Positions 52,542 through 60,488 of a stretch of DNA of 64,000 nucleotides are shown piece after piece. The stretch covers positions 1-64,000 of the forward strand of contig CAMVGO010000004.1 of assembly GCA_947167045.1 (NCBI GenBank). Direction: 5' to 3'. The position numbers were made by a program, and so were the translations under genes. Under the pieces are notes generated by a model, which searched no databases, had not been told where the DNA came from, and saw only the letters and a list, made by a program, of their open reading frames with translations. Each line of letters starts with the position of its first letter. Position 1 is the stretch's first letter. The stretch comes from an uncultured Clostridia bacterium. GTDB taxonomy: Bacteria; Bacillota; Clostridia; Saccharofermentanales; Saccharofermentanaceae.

Positions 52542-55202
52542 TTACGAATAAAGTCCTCCGAGGAACTCCGTTGCAAACTGTATCTTGGTCGGACTGAACA
52601 CTTCCCTGCTCTCCTCGGTCGGATAGATGAAGAACGTGTCATCATAGGTAGACAGCGTGACACACGGTCCGAACTTTCCCCTGTAATCGTATTCTGTGTG
52701 GATCGATACCATGGACTTCGCCGGGAACTTCAGTGTCTCGTACTTTTCGGTCCTGTAGTTATTGAACGACAGTGCAAATCCGTCTTTATCATGAACGAGC
52801 CTTCCCTCACCGCAGTCTATGAAGTTTACGGCATTGGGCAGAGCCTCGACCCTTACGGGTATGTCGAGCTTATAAGTGCCGTTTCTGATCTCGTCATGGA
52901 CAAAACCTCTCTGCCACTCGTACCAGTCGGGAATGTGGATCTTTTCACCCGCAGAAGAATGAAGGACGCCAAGCTCATCCATCTCGTATGAATCGCCGCA
53001 GCATGAACAGAGTATCCTGCTGCCTTCAGACCTCATCGCGAAATCAGTTCCGCACTTCCTGCATCTGTACAGCGGATAGTGCAGACCTTCGGCTCTCCAT
53101 TCGTCATCGATGACGATCTTGTTTTCGAGCTGATACTTATACTCATCGTAAGTGAGTTCTTTGGAAATGCGGGACAGGATCTCGTCCACGGAAAGCTTAC
53201 CGATCTCATCCTGAGTAACGACGCATTTTAGCTCGGCATGGAGACGCGCACCCTTTCTCTCCTTGAGATTCCATATCGGCTGCTGGAGATAGTTGCCCTG
53301 CATGTTCAATGTGACGACGGGAACCTTCAGCATCTTGGCGAGCTTTGCTATGGACGGCGTAAGGTGTGAATTCGTACCGACATTCGCATATCGGGCCTCA
53401 GGATAGATGACCATGATGTCGCCGCGTTTTATGACGCGCGCTATGTTCCTTATGAGCGACTGGTCGTTAATGAACTTGCGCGTTCCGAGGCATCCTGCCT
53501 GACGGTATATCCACTCACCGAAATTCTCGAATCCTTCGAGCTCGGAAATGTAGTTCGCGCGGTAAGGCTTAAGCGCCAGCGGAGTTACGTAGAAATCCAT
53601 AAAGGAATTGTGAGAGCCGTATACCAGGAACGGAGGCTTGATGCCTTCCATGTTCTTCTTCTCGATCTTGAGCTTATAAGGAGATACGGCAAGCTTGCAG
53701 AGCAGCCACATCAAAGGCAGGAAGATAATGTTCTGCCTCGGCGGCACCTTCGCTCTGTCAAAGGGCTTCTTATCCGGGCTCGCATAAGTGTCTCTTCTTA
53801 CATAGCGGCGGATACCCGGGATCTTGCAGAGTAGATAGTACAGTATCGCCGTAAAGAACAGTGACGCGCCCGTGGGAGTCAGCATGAAGAGTATCTTGTT
53901 GTGAACGACGCTCTTGATCGGGTCGTAGATGATAAGCGAGAACGCGAAGCCCAGCGCTAGGCAGACCGCGCCTACAATATTAAATCCCTTGGAATATACA
54001 TATGCGTTGTGGCCTTCCTCTTCATAAGCGCTCTTAAGGTCGATCTTCTGTTTTCTTACGAAGAAGAAGTCAACGAAGAGCAGTGCGGCAAGAGGCGCAT
54101 AAACGCATGCACTTATCGTAAGGAAGCTTCCGAAATATTCTTCGATCTTCCCCCATACGCAAAGGATGCCGACATAAAGACCGAGTACGAGCACGAGCAC
54201 TTTATAGGACGATTTCTTGAATGTGGATTTGAGCATTACGCCGTAGATATATGAACCTACAGCCTGTGTACCGATGTTCGCGAAAGCTACCAGAAGGAGC
54301 GACGCAAGCGCAAGGATCGGAGTTGATAACGTAGCCAGCATGAGCGTAGGGTCCTCAACCATCTGGCCTGTTACATACTGCATCGCGATGGCCATGACGG
54401 CACCGACAACAACGAAGAAGGATCCGGCGGCGCCCTGTCCGAGAACGCCCGCGTAATAACCTGATTTCTCTGACTTGCAGAGTCTCGGAACTTCGGCCAT
54501 GCCTCCGACAAGCGTTATGACGAAAGCAAAATTAGCTTCAATATTGAGCACATAATTAACCGTCTTGTCAGCATCACCCGCGAGCTCCGGCTGGTAATTC
54601 CAGATGACATCCATTGGCACGGAAGTAAAGCCGACAACGACGACTGCCACACCTACGAGAAGGAGGAGCGGCACAAGGATCCTCGTGGTCCATGTGATCG
54701 TTCCAACACCCCTTAACGCGATGACCGTTCCGATTATCACGCAGGAAAGACTGAGCACTAAATGCGCTCCGTTAAAAAGATGCACGCCGAACAGCGCAAG
54801 CAGGTTTTCCATCGAACTTGCGAAAAGTTCACAGCACACCGCATACCAAGGGAAATTAACGATAATGATAATGACCGTTACGATCTTAACACCCTTTGTT
54901 CCGAACACGCTTCGGAGCCATATCCATATGTCTATTCCGTATCTGACTGACATGATTACCGGAAGCTGGTAGATCATGAGCATGAATATCGCTGCGAGGA
55001 ATGCACCGATCAAAAGCTGCTTAAATCCGACGAGTGTTGCAAGGTAGGAACCCTGCGTGTAACTCCATGTTGCGATGCAGTATCCCGAAAGCACCAGGAG
55101 AGCATCGATAAATCCGTATTTGCGTTCTTTCGGAAGAACCGGCAAGGTCCCGCAATAGACCTCATTCTCTATTTCTTTGTTTACGTCATGCTTACGGCTC
55201 AC
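52542..55202 (-). CDS. NCS1-type permease fused to an acyltransferase and zinc ribbon
   Basis: 886 residues in one unbroken frame. Residues about 30-450 are an NCS1/cytosine-permease-like transporter with about 12 membrane helices (GFIDALLVLSGYCIATWSYT, ITLVGGMAEVPRLCKSEKSG). Two more hydrophobic stretches follow (about 410-470). Residues about 515-690 are a PlsC-like acyltransferase: GSHNSFMDF (His531, Asp536) and MVIYPEARYANVG, with PEA in place of PEG. A four-Cys zinc ribbon (CRKCGTDF...CSCCG) lies near 716-742, then a beta-rich end domain. The GTG start overlaps the stop of a 51-residue membrane protein (GTGA), with GGAGG nine bases upstream. The C-terminal half is paralogous to the protein at 61574-62848. 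Confidence 0.85.
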   Translation of the reverse strand: MSRKHDVNKEIENEVYCGTLPVLPKERKYGFIDALLVLSGYCIATWSYTQGSYLATLVGFKQLLIGAFLAAIFMLMIYQLPVIMSVRYGIDIWIWLRSVFGTKGVKIVTVIIIIVNFPWYAVCCELFASSMENLLALFGVHLFNGAHLVLSLSCVIIGTVIALRGVGTITWTTRILVPLLLLVGVAVVVVGFTSVPMDVIWNYQPELAGDADKTVNYVLNIEANFAFVITLVGGMAEVPRLCKSEKSGYYAGVLGQGAAGSFFVVVGAVMAIAMQYVTGQMVEDPTLMLATLSTPILALASLLLVAFANIGTQAVGSYIYGVMLKSTFKKSSYKVLVLVLGLYVGILCVWGKIEEYFGSFLTISACVYAPLAALLFVDFFFVRKQKIDLKSAYEEEGHNAYVYSKGFNIVGAVCLALGFAFSLIIYDPIKSVVHNKILFMLTPTGASLFFTAILYYLLCKIPGIRRYVRRDTYASPDKKPFDRAKVPPRQNIIFLPLMWLLCKLAVSPYKLKIEKKNMEGIKPPFLVYGSHNSFMDFYVTPLALKPYRANYISELEGFENFGEWIYRQAGCLGTRKFINDQSLIRNIARVIKRGDIMVIYPEARYANVGTNSHLTPSIAKLAKMLKVPVVTLNMQGNYLQQPIWNLKERKGARLHAELKCVVTQDEIGKLSVDEILSRISKELTYDEYKYQLENKIVIDDEWRAEGLHYPLYRCRKCGTDFAMRSEGSRILCSCCGDSYEMDELGVLHSSAGEKIHIPDWYEWQRGFVHDEIRNGTYKLDIPVRVEALPNAVNFIDCGEGRLVHDKDGFALSFNNYRTEKYETLKFPAKSMVSIHTEYDYRGKFGPCVTLSTYDDTFFIYPTEESREVFSPTKIQFATEFLGGLYS

Positions 55203-55354
55203 AGGAAGAAACCTCCTATTATCCCCAACAGGGAGATGAGCGTAATGACCGCCGCGATTATGTAATCTTTTTTGGTCATGCGGGGAATGATGTTTTCCTT
55301 CTCCGCCTTAAGGACCGCCTCTATTCTTGAATCAAGTTCTTTATTCCCGTCCAT
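55199..55354 (-). CDS. 51-residue membrane protein coupled to the fusion gene
   Basis: A short gene: MDGNKELDSRIEAVLKAEKE begins a charged helix of about 28 residues, followed by one membrane helix (YIIAAVITLISLLGIIGGFF). GAGGAG is six bases before the ATG. Its TGA overlaps the GTG of the permease-acyltransferase gene, so the two are translated together. It may be a small subunit or stabiliser of that protein. No family is recognised. Confidence 0.7.
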   Translation of the reverse strand: MDGNKELDSRIEAVLKAEKENIIPRMTKKDYIIAAVITLISLLGIIGGFFL

Positions 55355-55372
55355 ACAATACTCCTCTTATTC

Positions 55373-55873
55373 TTAGTAAACTTTGTCACCGTTTGCCTCG
55401 ATCGACGGGAAATAGACCTTCATCTCATCCCAGAAATCGCAATTGGTAACTTCTATGAATTTATCTCTGATACTGTTTTCGCTGTCATGGGGTTCATCGA
55501 TAGGCGCTTTGTTGTGCTCTAACTGTGTTCCGTCATATCTCAGATATGTTCCGTCCTCAAGTTCCATCTCGATGCCGAAATGATCAGCCCACCAGTAGTT
55601 CTTGAATTCGAGCGTCTGAAGCTCCATCGAATCGAGCTTGTCCAGGAATCCGTCAAGATCATCCGGATCAAGTTCCTCGAAATGATATACCGGCTCATCC
55701 TCGTCTCTCGAGCCCTCATAATAATCACTGTAATACCTTACTGACACTACGGGACTGTCTGTCAGATAAGTCGTAAGTTTCTTTTTTGTCTTCTGTGGCT
55801 CGAAAAGGAAACAGCCGCTCAATGCAACCGCCATGACCAGTGTCAGGCTCAAGGAAATCAAACGTTTAAACAT
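55373..55873 (-). CDS. Lipoprotein of unknown function
   Basis: 166 residues with a signal ending in LSGC, then a mixed alpha/beta domain of about 140 residues rich in Tyr, Asp and Glu. No family is recognised. GGGGG lies eight bases before the ATG. It is 18 bp upstream of the 51-residue membrane protein gene and may share its transcript. Confidence 0.75.
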   Translation of the reverse strand: MFKRLISLSLTLVMAVALSGCFLFEPQKTKKKLTTYLTDSPVVSVRYYSDYYEGSRDEDEPVYHFEELDPDDLDGFLDKLDSMELQTLEFKNYWWADHFGIEMELEDGTYLRYDGTQLEHNKAPIDEPHDSENSIRDKFIEVTNCDFWDEMKVYFPSIEANGDKVY

Positions 55874-55964
55874 AAAAGATACCCCCGGACAAAAAGCATT
55901 GTTTTTTGATATCTAAACGATAACACAAAGGGCCGTTATCTCGATGCACTTACCCGGTAATATC

Positions 55965-55997
55965 AGGGGCTGCCTTTTTTGAATTAAGGCAGCCCCT
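55965..55997. other. Strong stem-loop between the PadR operon and the lipoprotein gene
   Basis: A perfect 12-bp repeat AGGGGCTGCCTT/AAGGCAGCCCCT with a 9-nt loop. It lacks a T tract on either side, so it is either an inefficient terminator of the PadR operon or an mRNA 3'-end stabiliser. Confidence 0.55.
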
Positions 55998-56023
55998 CAT
56001 CTATCCCGATATCCCTTAAACGA

Positions 56024-56203
56024 TCAATCTCCTAAATCCTGAACCTGTTCGGTCATCTGACTGAAAGCACCCTTCCAGTCGTATTCGACGGCCTTGCCGC
56101 CCAGTTTTATTCCATAAAGCGCGAGCGTGATTATTCCCAGAAAACAAGCCAGGAAAAGAGCTACTGCACCGGTAATCGACAGTTTAATATCACCTTTACT
56201 CAT
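56024..56203 (-). CDS. 59-residue membrane protein, third gene of the PadR-HAAS operon
   Basis: MSKGDIKLSITGAVALFLAC starts a single membrane helix (to about residue 30), followed by a short polar tail (KAVEYDWKGAFSQMTEQVQ). GGGAGG is six bases before the ATG, and the HAAS gene ends one base before it. Small putative membrane or adhesin-like genes often follow DUF1700 genes, but the product is unassigned. Confidence 0.72.
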   Translation of the reverse strand: MSKGDIKLSITGAVALFLACFLGIITLALYGIKLGGKAVEYDWKGAFSQMTEQVQDLGD

Positions 56204-56204
56204 A

Positions 56205-56777
56205 TCAGTCCTCCCCCAAGCCGTAGTTCCATACGTGCTTGTTCCATCTTATGTATGACTTCAGACCCTTTGCGTAGTACTTGACGCCGAGTATGACCAG
56301 CGCGACAAGGAATACTGCGACACAAACAAGTGTAAGTACGAGGAAGATGCAGGGAACCAAAAACTCCGTGATCTTGCCCATGATCATTGATGCGACCAAT
56401 ACTCCGATAATACCAAGATCTGCCGCAAGGAACATGAATGCCGCAATGACTGCCGCCAGAAGGACGAGCCAGCATTCGATACCAACAAATGCGTTAAATA
56501 CGATAACAAAAATCCTGCCTCTTCCGTCAGGTCCTTTAAATGAATCAGCCATTCTCTTGCGCTTCTTCATTATCTGATTGAACTTGGCGCCGTCCTTGAA
56601 TTCGTTCGCAAGTTCCTTGGGATCGCCAAGGCTTGCCGCGATCTCTTCTTCGCTTCTGCCTTCCCCCAAACCTTCGTCAAAATGCTCTTCTATCGATTGG
56701 ATGATATCCTTGACATCACCGTAAGGCATGTGCCCCAATTCATCGCTGAGCCTTTTAAGATATTCAGTCTTATTCAT
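56205..56777 (-). CDS. HAAS/DUF1700 membrane protein
   Basis: 190 residues. The N terminus is the HAAS helical domain (MNKTEYLKRLSDELGHMP, EEHFDEGLGEGRSEEEIAASLGDPKELA), which in known systems partners a PadR regulator. Three to four membrane helices follow (about 90-175). ATG 56777 has GGAGG eight bases upstream and overlaps the PadR gene by eight bases, so the two are coupled. Confidence 0.87.
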   Translation of the reverse strand: MNKTEYLKRLSDELGHMPYGDVKDIIQSIEEHFDEGLGEGRSEEEIAASLGDPKELANEFKDGAKFNQIMKKRKRMADSFKGPDGRGRIFVIVFNAFVGIECWLVLLAAVIAAFMFLAADLGIIGVLVASMIMGKITEFLVPCIFLVLTLVCVAVFLVALVILGVKYYAKGLKSYIRWNKHVWNYGLGED

Positions 56778-57102
56778 CGGCTTTTCCTCCAGTCTCCTCG
56801 CTGATAATTCCATTTACTTCCCCGCAGAACTTTATCCACTCTTCACGTTCCGCATTCAACTTTTTGCGTCCTGCATCAGTAAGATGATAGTATTTGCGCG
56901 GCGGCCCGTTTTGTGATTCTTGCAGGTACGTCGAAACGATACCTTCAGAAGCGAGCTTGCGCAGTATCGGATAAACAGTACCGTCTGCTACTTCGACTTT
57001 ACGTGCCAGGCTACCTGCGAGGTCGTAGCCGTAACTGTCGCCCTTCTCCAATAAGGCCAGCACGCACAGATCGAGAATGCCCTTCTTGATTTGGCTGTTC
57101 AT
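56770..57102 (-). CDS. PadR-family transcriptional regulator
   Basis: 110 residues with the winged-helix core: KKGILDLCVLALLEKGDSYGYDLAG, DGTVYPILRKLASEGIV, then the wing PPRKYYHLTDAGRKKL and a short dimerisation helix. ATG 57102 with GGGGAT upstream gives the usual length; longer frames to 57165 run into the leader. It probably represses its own operon, in response to a signal sensed with the HAAS protein. Confidence 0.9.
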   Translation of the reverse strand: MNSQIKKGILDLCVLALLEKGDSYGYDLAGSLARKVEVADGTVYPILRKLASEGIVSTYLQESQNGPPRKYYHLTDAGRKKLNAEREEWIKFCGEVNGIISEETGGKADE

Positions 57103-57176
57103 TGGCAAATCCCCTTTCATTCCGATTTGACGGGCCGGAAGCGCCCTTATTCCCAAGCGCCCCACCGTCAGTATCA

Positions 57177-57205
57177 GTTATAGCACACTACTGTTTATTG
57201 TTCAA
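57177..57205 (-). promoter_or_regulatory. Promoter of the PadR-HAAS operon
   Basis: On the minus strand TTGAAC (57200-57205) and TATAAC (57177-57182) are 17 bp apart. The -35 overlaps A/T-rich TAGTATTGAACAATA, a possible PadR site. Confidence 0.65.
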
Positions 57206-57251
57206 TACTAAATCTTGAGTAATTCCGTAATCGATATGTACGTCGTACCGT

Positions 57252-57283
57252 GTGCCGGATCCTCACAGTGCCGGATCCTCACA
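57252..57283 (+). repeat. Tandem repeat of 16 bp, two copies
   Basis: GTGCCGGATCCTCACA occurs twice head to tail and exactly (57252-57267 and 57268-57283), followed by a partial CGGATC. It lies in the 287-bp gap between padR and the amidase-like gene, which holds only the two promoters besides. Confidence 0.9.
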
Positions 57284-57343
57284 CGGATCGGCCTCTCAAA
57301 GGGAGAGATTTTGGCACAGGATATTTGTTATGAAACAGTTTCT

Positions 57344-57371
57344 TTGTCCAAATTACAAAGAATGATATTAT
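57344..57371 (+). promoter_or_regulatory. Promoter of the amidase-like gene
   Basis: TTGTCC (57344-57349) and TATTAT (57366-57371) are 16 bp apart, with TGA directly before the -10, making it an extended -10. The leader is about 10-12 bases, just long enough for the GGAGG. Confidence 0.6.
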
Positions 57372-57388
57372 CAGTATCGGAGGTCACC

Positions 57389-58840
57389 ATGCCAGAAGAC
57401 AATCTCGCACAATTTAAGCAGATAATAGCGAAGCTCCCCGAAGATAAAAGGAAGCTTTTATATAAGCGTCTTCACGACATGCCGACTTCGGAAAGAGAAG
57501 CCTTCATCGGCGAATTTGTAAAGAAATACAACTCAACAGCAAAGAAACCTGTCAGCGGTTCTGCGAAAAAGACTTCAGCAAATGCTCCCGTTTCAAAGTC
57601 AGACAAAAAGCCTGCTTCGCAGGGAGCCCCCTCCACTGCCAAGTCCGGAAAGAAACCCGCTCCTCAGGGCGGTTCTTCCGCAGTCAAGTCCGGTAAAAAG
57701 CCTACTTCTCAAGGTTCATCATCCGCCGCCAATTCAGGCAGGAAACCTTCTGCGCAGGGTTCTGCTGCACCGGCCTCCAAAAAGGCCCAACAGCAGTCAA
57801 AGAACGTTCCAGCAAAATCAGAACATTCAACCGAACACAAACAGGAAAAGGCTCAGGAACACAAACCGGAGCAAAAACAGGAAAGCAAAAAGCACCTGGC
57901 TGAACACATACCTGAGCACAGACCCGAGCCTGAGCAGGCACCGGAGTCCGAACCCAAAAAGGCATCGTCTTCCCAGAGCATCATACTCGGCATCATCGTC
58001 GCGGTATTCCTGGTAGGGGCTTTATATTTCGTATATCTTTTTAACAAACAGAATATCGACAATAAGTTCAACGAGGCATTCGGAATGCCGGCTTCCGAGA
58101 CCACGGAAACAACCGAAGAGTCAGACGGCATAATGGGACCCGAACCACGCCACTTCCCTATCAACACACCGACTCCCATACCGGCCACGCCCACACCCGC
58201 ACCTGTCGTACTCAGGGATGACCATCCCGATCTGTCAGGTCTCGTAATAGTCTTGGATCCCGGGCATCAGGCCGAATACGATCACGAACTCGAGGAATCC
58301 ATCCCCGGCACCACCGCCGAGAAAGAACGTGCCACAACAGGAGCGACCGGCATCGACAGCGGCGCAAAGGAATATGAGATCACTTTGAGATATGCTCTGA
58401 TAATGAAAGAATACCTTGAAGGATGCGGTGCCGAAGTCATTCTCACGAGAGAAGAAAATGAGGTAAACATCTCCAACATCGAGAGAGCAAACATCGCGGT
58501 GGAAAACAACGCTGATTACTTCATCAGGATCCACGCGGACAGCGCACCCGACAGCGAGATAAGCGGTGTAAAAGTATATGTTCCTTCCACAGGAAAGTAT
58601 TCTTCCAGTGCAGTTTCAGACGGTAAGGATCTTGCGGAAAAAGTTGCCGAAGCCATCGGTTCGACTTCACTCGGTGTTGTACAGTCGAACATGTATACCG
58701 GACTTAACCATGCGGATTCCGTAAAGTCTTATCAGCTGGTCGTAGGTTATCTGTCGAACAGCGACGACGATGCGCTTCTCGGAAAGGAAGAAACCGCCTA
58801 TAACACCGCAGTTGCAGTTTCCGAGTTTTTGGCAGAATAA
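57389..58840 (+). CDS. Membrane-bound N-acetylmuramoyl-L-alanine amidase-like protein (Amidase_3)
   Basis: 483 residues. A cytoplasmic helical head (about 1-50) leads to a long Lys/Ser/Pro/Gln-rich disordered stretch (50-190). One membrane helix follows (SIILGIIVAVFLVGALYFVY region, about 195-216), a Thr/Pro linker, and an extracytoplasmic amidase_3 domain (about 285-483). Zinc ligands are in VLDPGHQ, KEYEITL and IRIHADS. The last motif, usually VExGFxSN with the catalytic Glu, reads LVVGYLSN with Val451 in its place, so cleavage of peptidoglycan is uncertain. ATG 57389 has GGAGG just upstream. Confidence 0.82.
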   Translation: MPEDNLAQFKQIIAKLPEDKRKLLYKRLHDMPTSEREAFIGEFVKKYNSTAKKPVSGSAKKTSANAPVSKSDKKPASQGAPSTAKSGKKPAPQGGSSAVKSGKKPTSQGSSSAANSGRKPSAQGSAAPASKKAQQQSKNVPAKSEHSTEHKQEKAQEHKPEQKQESKKHLAEHIPEHRPEPEQAPESEPKKASSSQSIILGIIVAVFLVGALYFVYLFNKQNIDNKFNEAFGMPASETTETTEESDGIMGPEPRHFPINTPTPIPATPTPAPVVLRDDHPDLSGLVIVLDPGHQAEYDHELEESIPGTTAEKERATTGATGIDSGAKEYEITLRYALIMKEYLEGCGAEVILTREENEVNISNIERANIAVENNADYFIRIHADSAPDSEISGVKVYVPSTGKYSSSAVSDGKDLAEKVAEAIGSTSLGVVQSNMYTGLNHADSVKSYQLVVGYLSNSDDDALLGKEETAYNTAVAVSEFLAE

Positions 58841-58928
58841 CAGTCTCAATTATTCCGCAATGAAAATTGCGAAATGTTTGTTATAGTAAATGCACGGATA
58901 CAAATAAAGAATTTGGAGGTAGATAATT

Positions 58929-59513
58929 ATGGCGGACATCGATCCTATGACACTCAAGAGTATGGCTAAGCTCAAGAATGCAAATGAAGCTGACGAGCTT
59001 ATACGCGGCATGAAGGAACCCGGAAACGAGAGCGAGATCAAGGGCGAATACCAGGCGCTCAAGGAAGTTGAAGAATTGAAAAAGCTCGTCGAAAAGCAGA
59101 CTTATCTGCTCCACGCTTTCTGGATCATGCTCAAAGAAAAGGGCGCTACGAACGAAGAGCTCGACAAGGCTCTCAATGAGGCAATCCTCTTCTCAAAAAG
59201 GAAGGATTACAAGACAGCAAGCGTCTGCCCCAGCTGCAACAAGCCGCTTCAGTCTATGGAGAACAAGCCCTTCACATCGAAGTGCTACTATTGCGGAACT
59301 GAGATCCTCGAGAATCCTTACAGGAAATTCGATGGGATCGATCCTTATCAGACAGGCTATCCCCAGAATGAATCTACTGCACCGGCAGGACCTTATGTTT
59401 CGGATTCGGAAGCAGACGAGCAGGAGTTCAAATCAGCTCAGGACGTTATCAGCCAGAGCTTTGAACCTTACGATGTAACGAAGGATCTTCATTTCGACGA
59501 CGAGGAGACTTGA
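58929..59513 (+). CDS. Zinc-ribbon protein of unknown function
   Basis: 194 residues. An acidic helical N terminus (about 1-90) with a likely coiled coil (EVEELKKLVEKQTYLLHAF) precedes a zinc ribbon (CPSCNKPL...CYYCGTEI, about 99-122). The tail is acidic and disordered and ends in DDEET. Cytoplasmic. GGAGG is nine bases before the ATG. A terminator-like hairpin lies just downstream, before the tmRNA gene. Confidence 0.75.
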   Translation: MADIDPMTLKSMAKLKNANEADELIRGMKEPGNESEIKGEYQALKEVEELKKLVEKQTYLLHAFWIMLKEKGATNEELDKALNEAILFSKRKDYKTASVCPSCNKPLQSMENKPFTSKCYYCGTEILENPYRKFDGIDPYQTGYPQNESTAPAGPYVSDSEADEQEFKSAQDVISQSFEPYDVTKDLHFDDEET

Positions 59514-59537
59514 ATTTCTCCTGATTGATTGTATAAT
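59510..59537 (+). promoter_or_regulatory. Candidate ssrA promoter
   Basis: TTGAAT (59510-59515) and a perfect TATAAT (59532-59537) are 16 bp apart. The -35 overlaps the stop codon of the preceding gene. Transcription would start near 59544, and so would pass through the hairpin at 59552-59593 before the mature tmRNA. Confidence 0.65.
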
Positions 59538-59551
59538 CACGCATAAGCTTT

Positions 59552-59593
59552 ATTGCTTCGGTCACATGTTGTCGTGACCGGAGCAATATTTTT
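59552..59593 (+). terminator. Terminator-like hairpin directly upstream of tmRNA
   Basis: ATTGCTTCGGTCAC/GTGACCGGAGCAAT is a 14-bp stem with one T-G step and an 8-nt loop, followed by ATTTTTC. By form it is an intrinsic terminator for the zinc-ribbon gene. Confidence 0.75.
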
Positions 59594-59600
59594 CAGATCT

Positions 59601-59980
59601 GGGGATGTACCGGTTTCGACGGGGCTTCTGAGGTCGGGAAAGCGGGTGGAGGATCCTCGTTGTGCCTCCTTAAAAAACGGGGAATTGCAAGTAATTGCAG
59701 ACAACACAGAGCTCGTAGCAGCCTAAGGCTACCGTCCTTCCGCCTATCTTCTCGCGGGAGTGTACGTACACCGAAGACCTCGCCTGAGAGAGGTTAAGCA
59801 GGCAGTCCTACCGGTTAAGCTTTGCGCCGGATAGCGACTTAAATCTTTATGAAGCTACAGGAACCGCAATCTGTCAGCAGATGACGCGGGAATTGGAATA
59901 ATTCAAATACTGACTGCACCCGGAGATTGTCCCGGAGGAAGAGGTTTCGGACAGGAGTTCGATTCTCCTCATCTCCACCA
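59601..59980 (+). ncRNA. ssrA: tmRNA (transfer-messenger RNA)
   Basis: A 380-nt tmRNA that rescues stalled ribosomes. The 5' end GGGGATG pairs with 3' CATCTCC to form the tRNA-like acceptor, with encoded ACCA. The 5' region GTACCGGTTTCGACGGGG and the 3' T arm GGAGTTCGATTCTCC are typical. The tag frame starts at GCA 59697 and reads ADNTELVAA, ending at TAA 59724-59726. The VAA end is the usual degradation signal for ClpXP. It complements rqcH, the other rescue factor in this window. Confidence 0.96.
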
Positions 59981-59982
59981 AG

Positions 59983-60014
59983 AACCGCTCAACCACAAAG
60001 GTTGGGCGGTTTTA
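59983..60014 (+). terminator. Terminator of ssrA
   Basis: AACCGCTCAACC/GGTTGGGCGGTT is a 12-bp stem with a 5-nt loop, followed by TTATT. Confidence 0.88.
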
Positions 60015-60018
60015 TTAT

Positions 60019-60065
60019 GAAGAGAACCCCTGAAGTTTGACTTGCTTCGGGGGTTCTCTTCTTTT
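60019..60065. terminator. Second hairpin, serving the convergent PASTA gene
   Basis: GAAGAGAACCCC(TGAAG)/(CTTCG)GGGGTTCTCTTC gives a long stem. It is followed by TTTTC on the plus strand and by ATAATAAAA on the minus strand, so it can act in either direction. Confidence 0.65.
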
Positions 60066-60089
60066 CAAGCCTTTTGTTTTTTTACCGGC

Positions 60090-60488
60090 TCAGTTACCTG
60101 TTTTGGTAACGAAATCAGGCGCCTGCTCACCTGCACCGAGCAAGATAACCACATCTCCGTCATCCGCAGTAATAACTGTACCGGGAGCAGGATCAATACG
60201 GGTGATCTTGGCATTCATTTCAGGATCATAGTTGTATTGATCCCAATAGTAAGTGACATGTACATTTTTCAGACCGGATGCATCAATTTCAGCTTGGACA
60301 CAGTCTACGGCCGTACTGAAATACAAGCCTCTTACATCAGGCACAGTAAAAGTTCCCGGGTTGGAAACCACTTCCGATGTTTCCTCAGTAGTTCCGTTAC
60401 CGTGTAACGGCGGAAGGAACTGAGAGCACCTTGCCAACGTTAATGTTGACAGCATTGAGATTGCAATTAAAACAGCTGCGACTTTCAT
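60090..60488 (-). CDS. Secreted or anchored single-PASTA-domain protein
   Basis: 132 residues. An N-terminal hydrophobic segment (VAAVLIAISMLSTLTLA) is followed by Arg-Cys, so the lipobox is imperfect and it could be secreted, lipidated or membrane-tethered. After a short linker, one PASTA domain follows (FTVPDVRGLYFSTAVDCVQA, ITRIDPAPGTVITADDGDVV). PASTA domains bind muropeptides or beta-lactams. AAGGGGG lies before the ATG. Confidence 0.8.
   Translation of the reverse strand: MKVAAVLIAISMLSTLTLARCSQFLPPLHGNGTTEETSEVVSNPGTFTVPDVRGLYFSTAVDCVQAEIDASGLKNVHVTYYWDQYNYDPEMNAKITRIDPAPGTVITADDGDVVILLGAGEQAPDFVTKTGN

Noticed and set aside
55965-55997. Rho-independent terminator of the PadR operon
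   Set aside because: The stem is strong but no T tract follows on either strand, so I list it only as a stem-loop.
57252-57283. CRISPR-like array
   Set aside because: Two adjacent copies without spacers and no cas genes anywhere in the window.
57215-57388. Amino-terminal extension of the amidase-like gene to 57215
   Set aside because: It runs through the tandem 16-bp repeat and the promoter, and the ATG at 57389 has a clear GGAGG.
59601-59980. Separate tRNA-Ala at the end of this segment
   Set aside because: The tRNA-like 3' half pairs with the 5' end 370 bases away and belongs to tmRNA.
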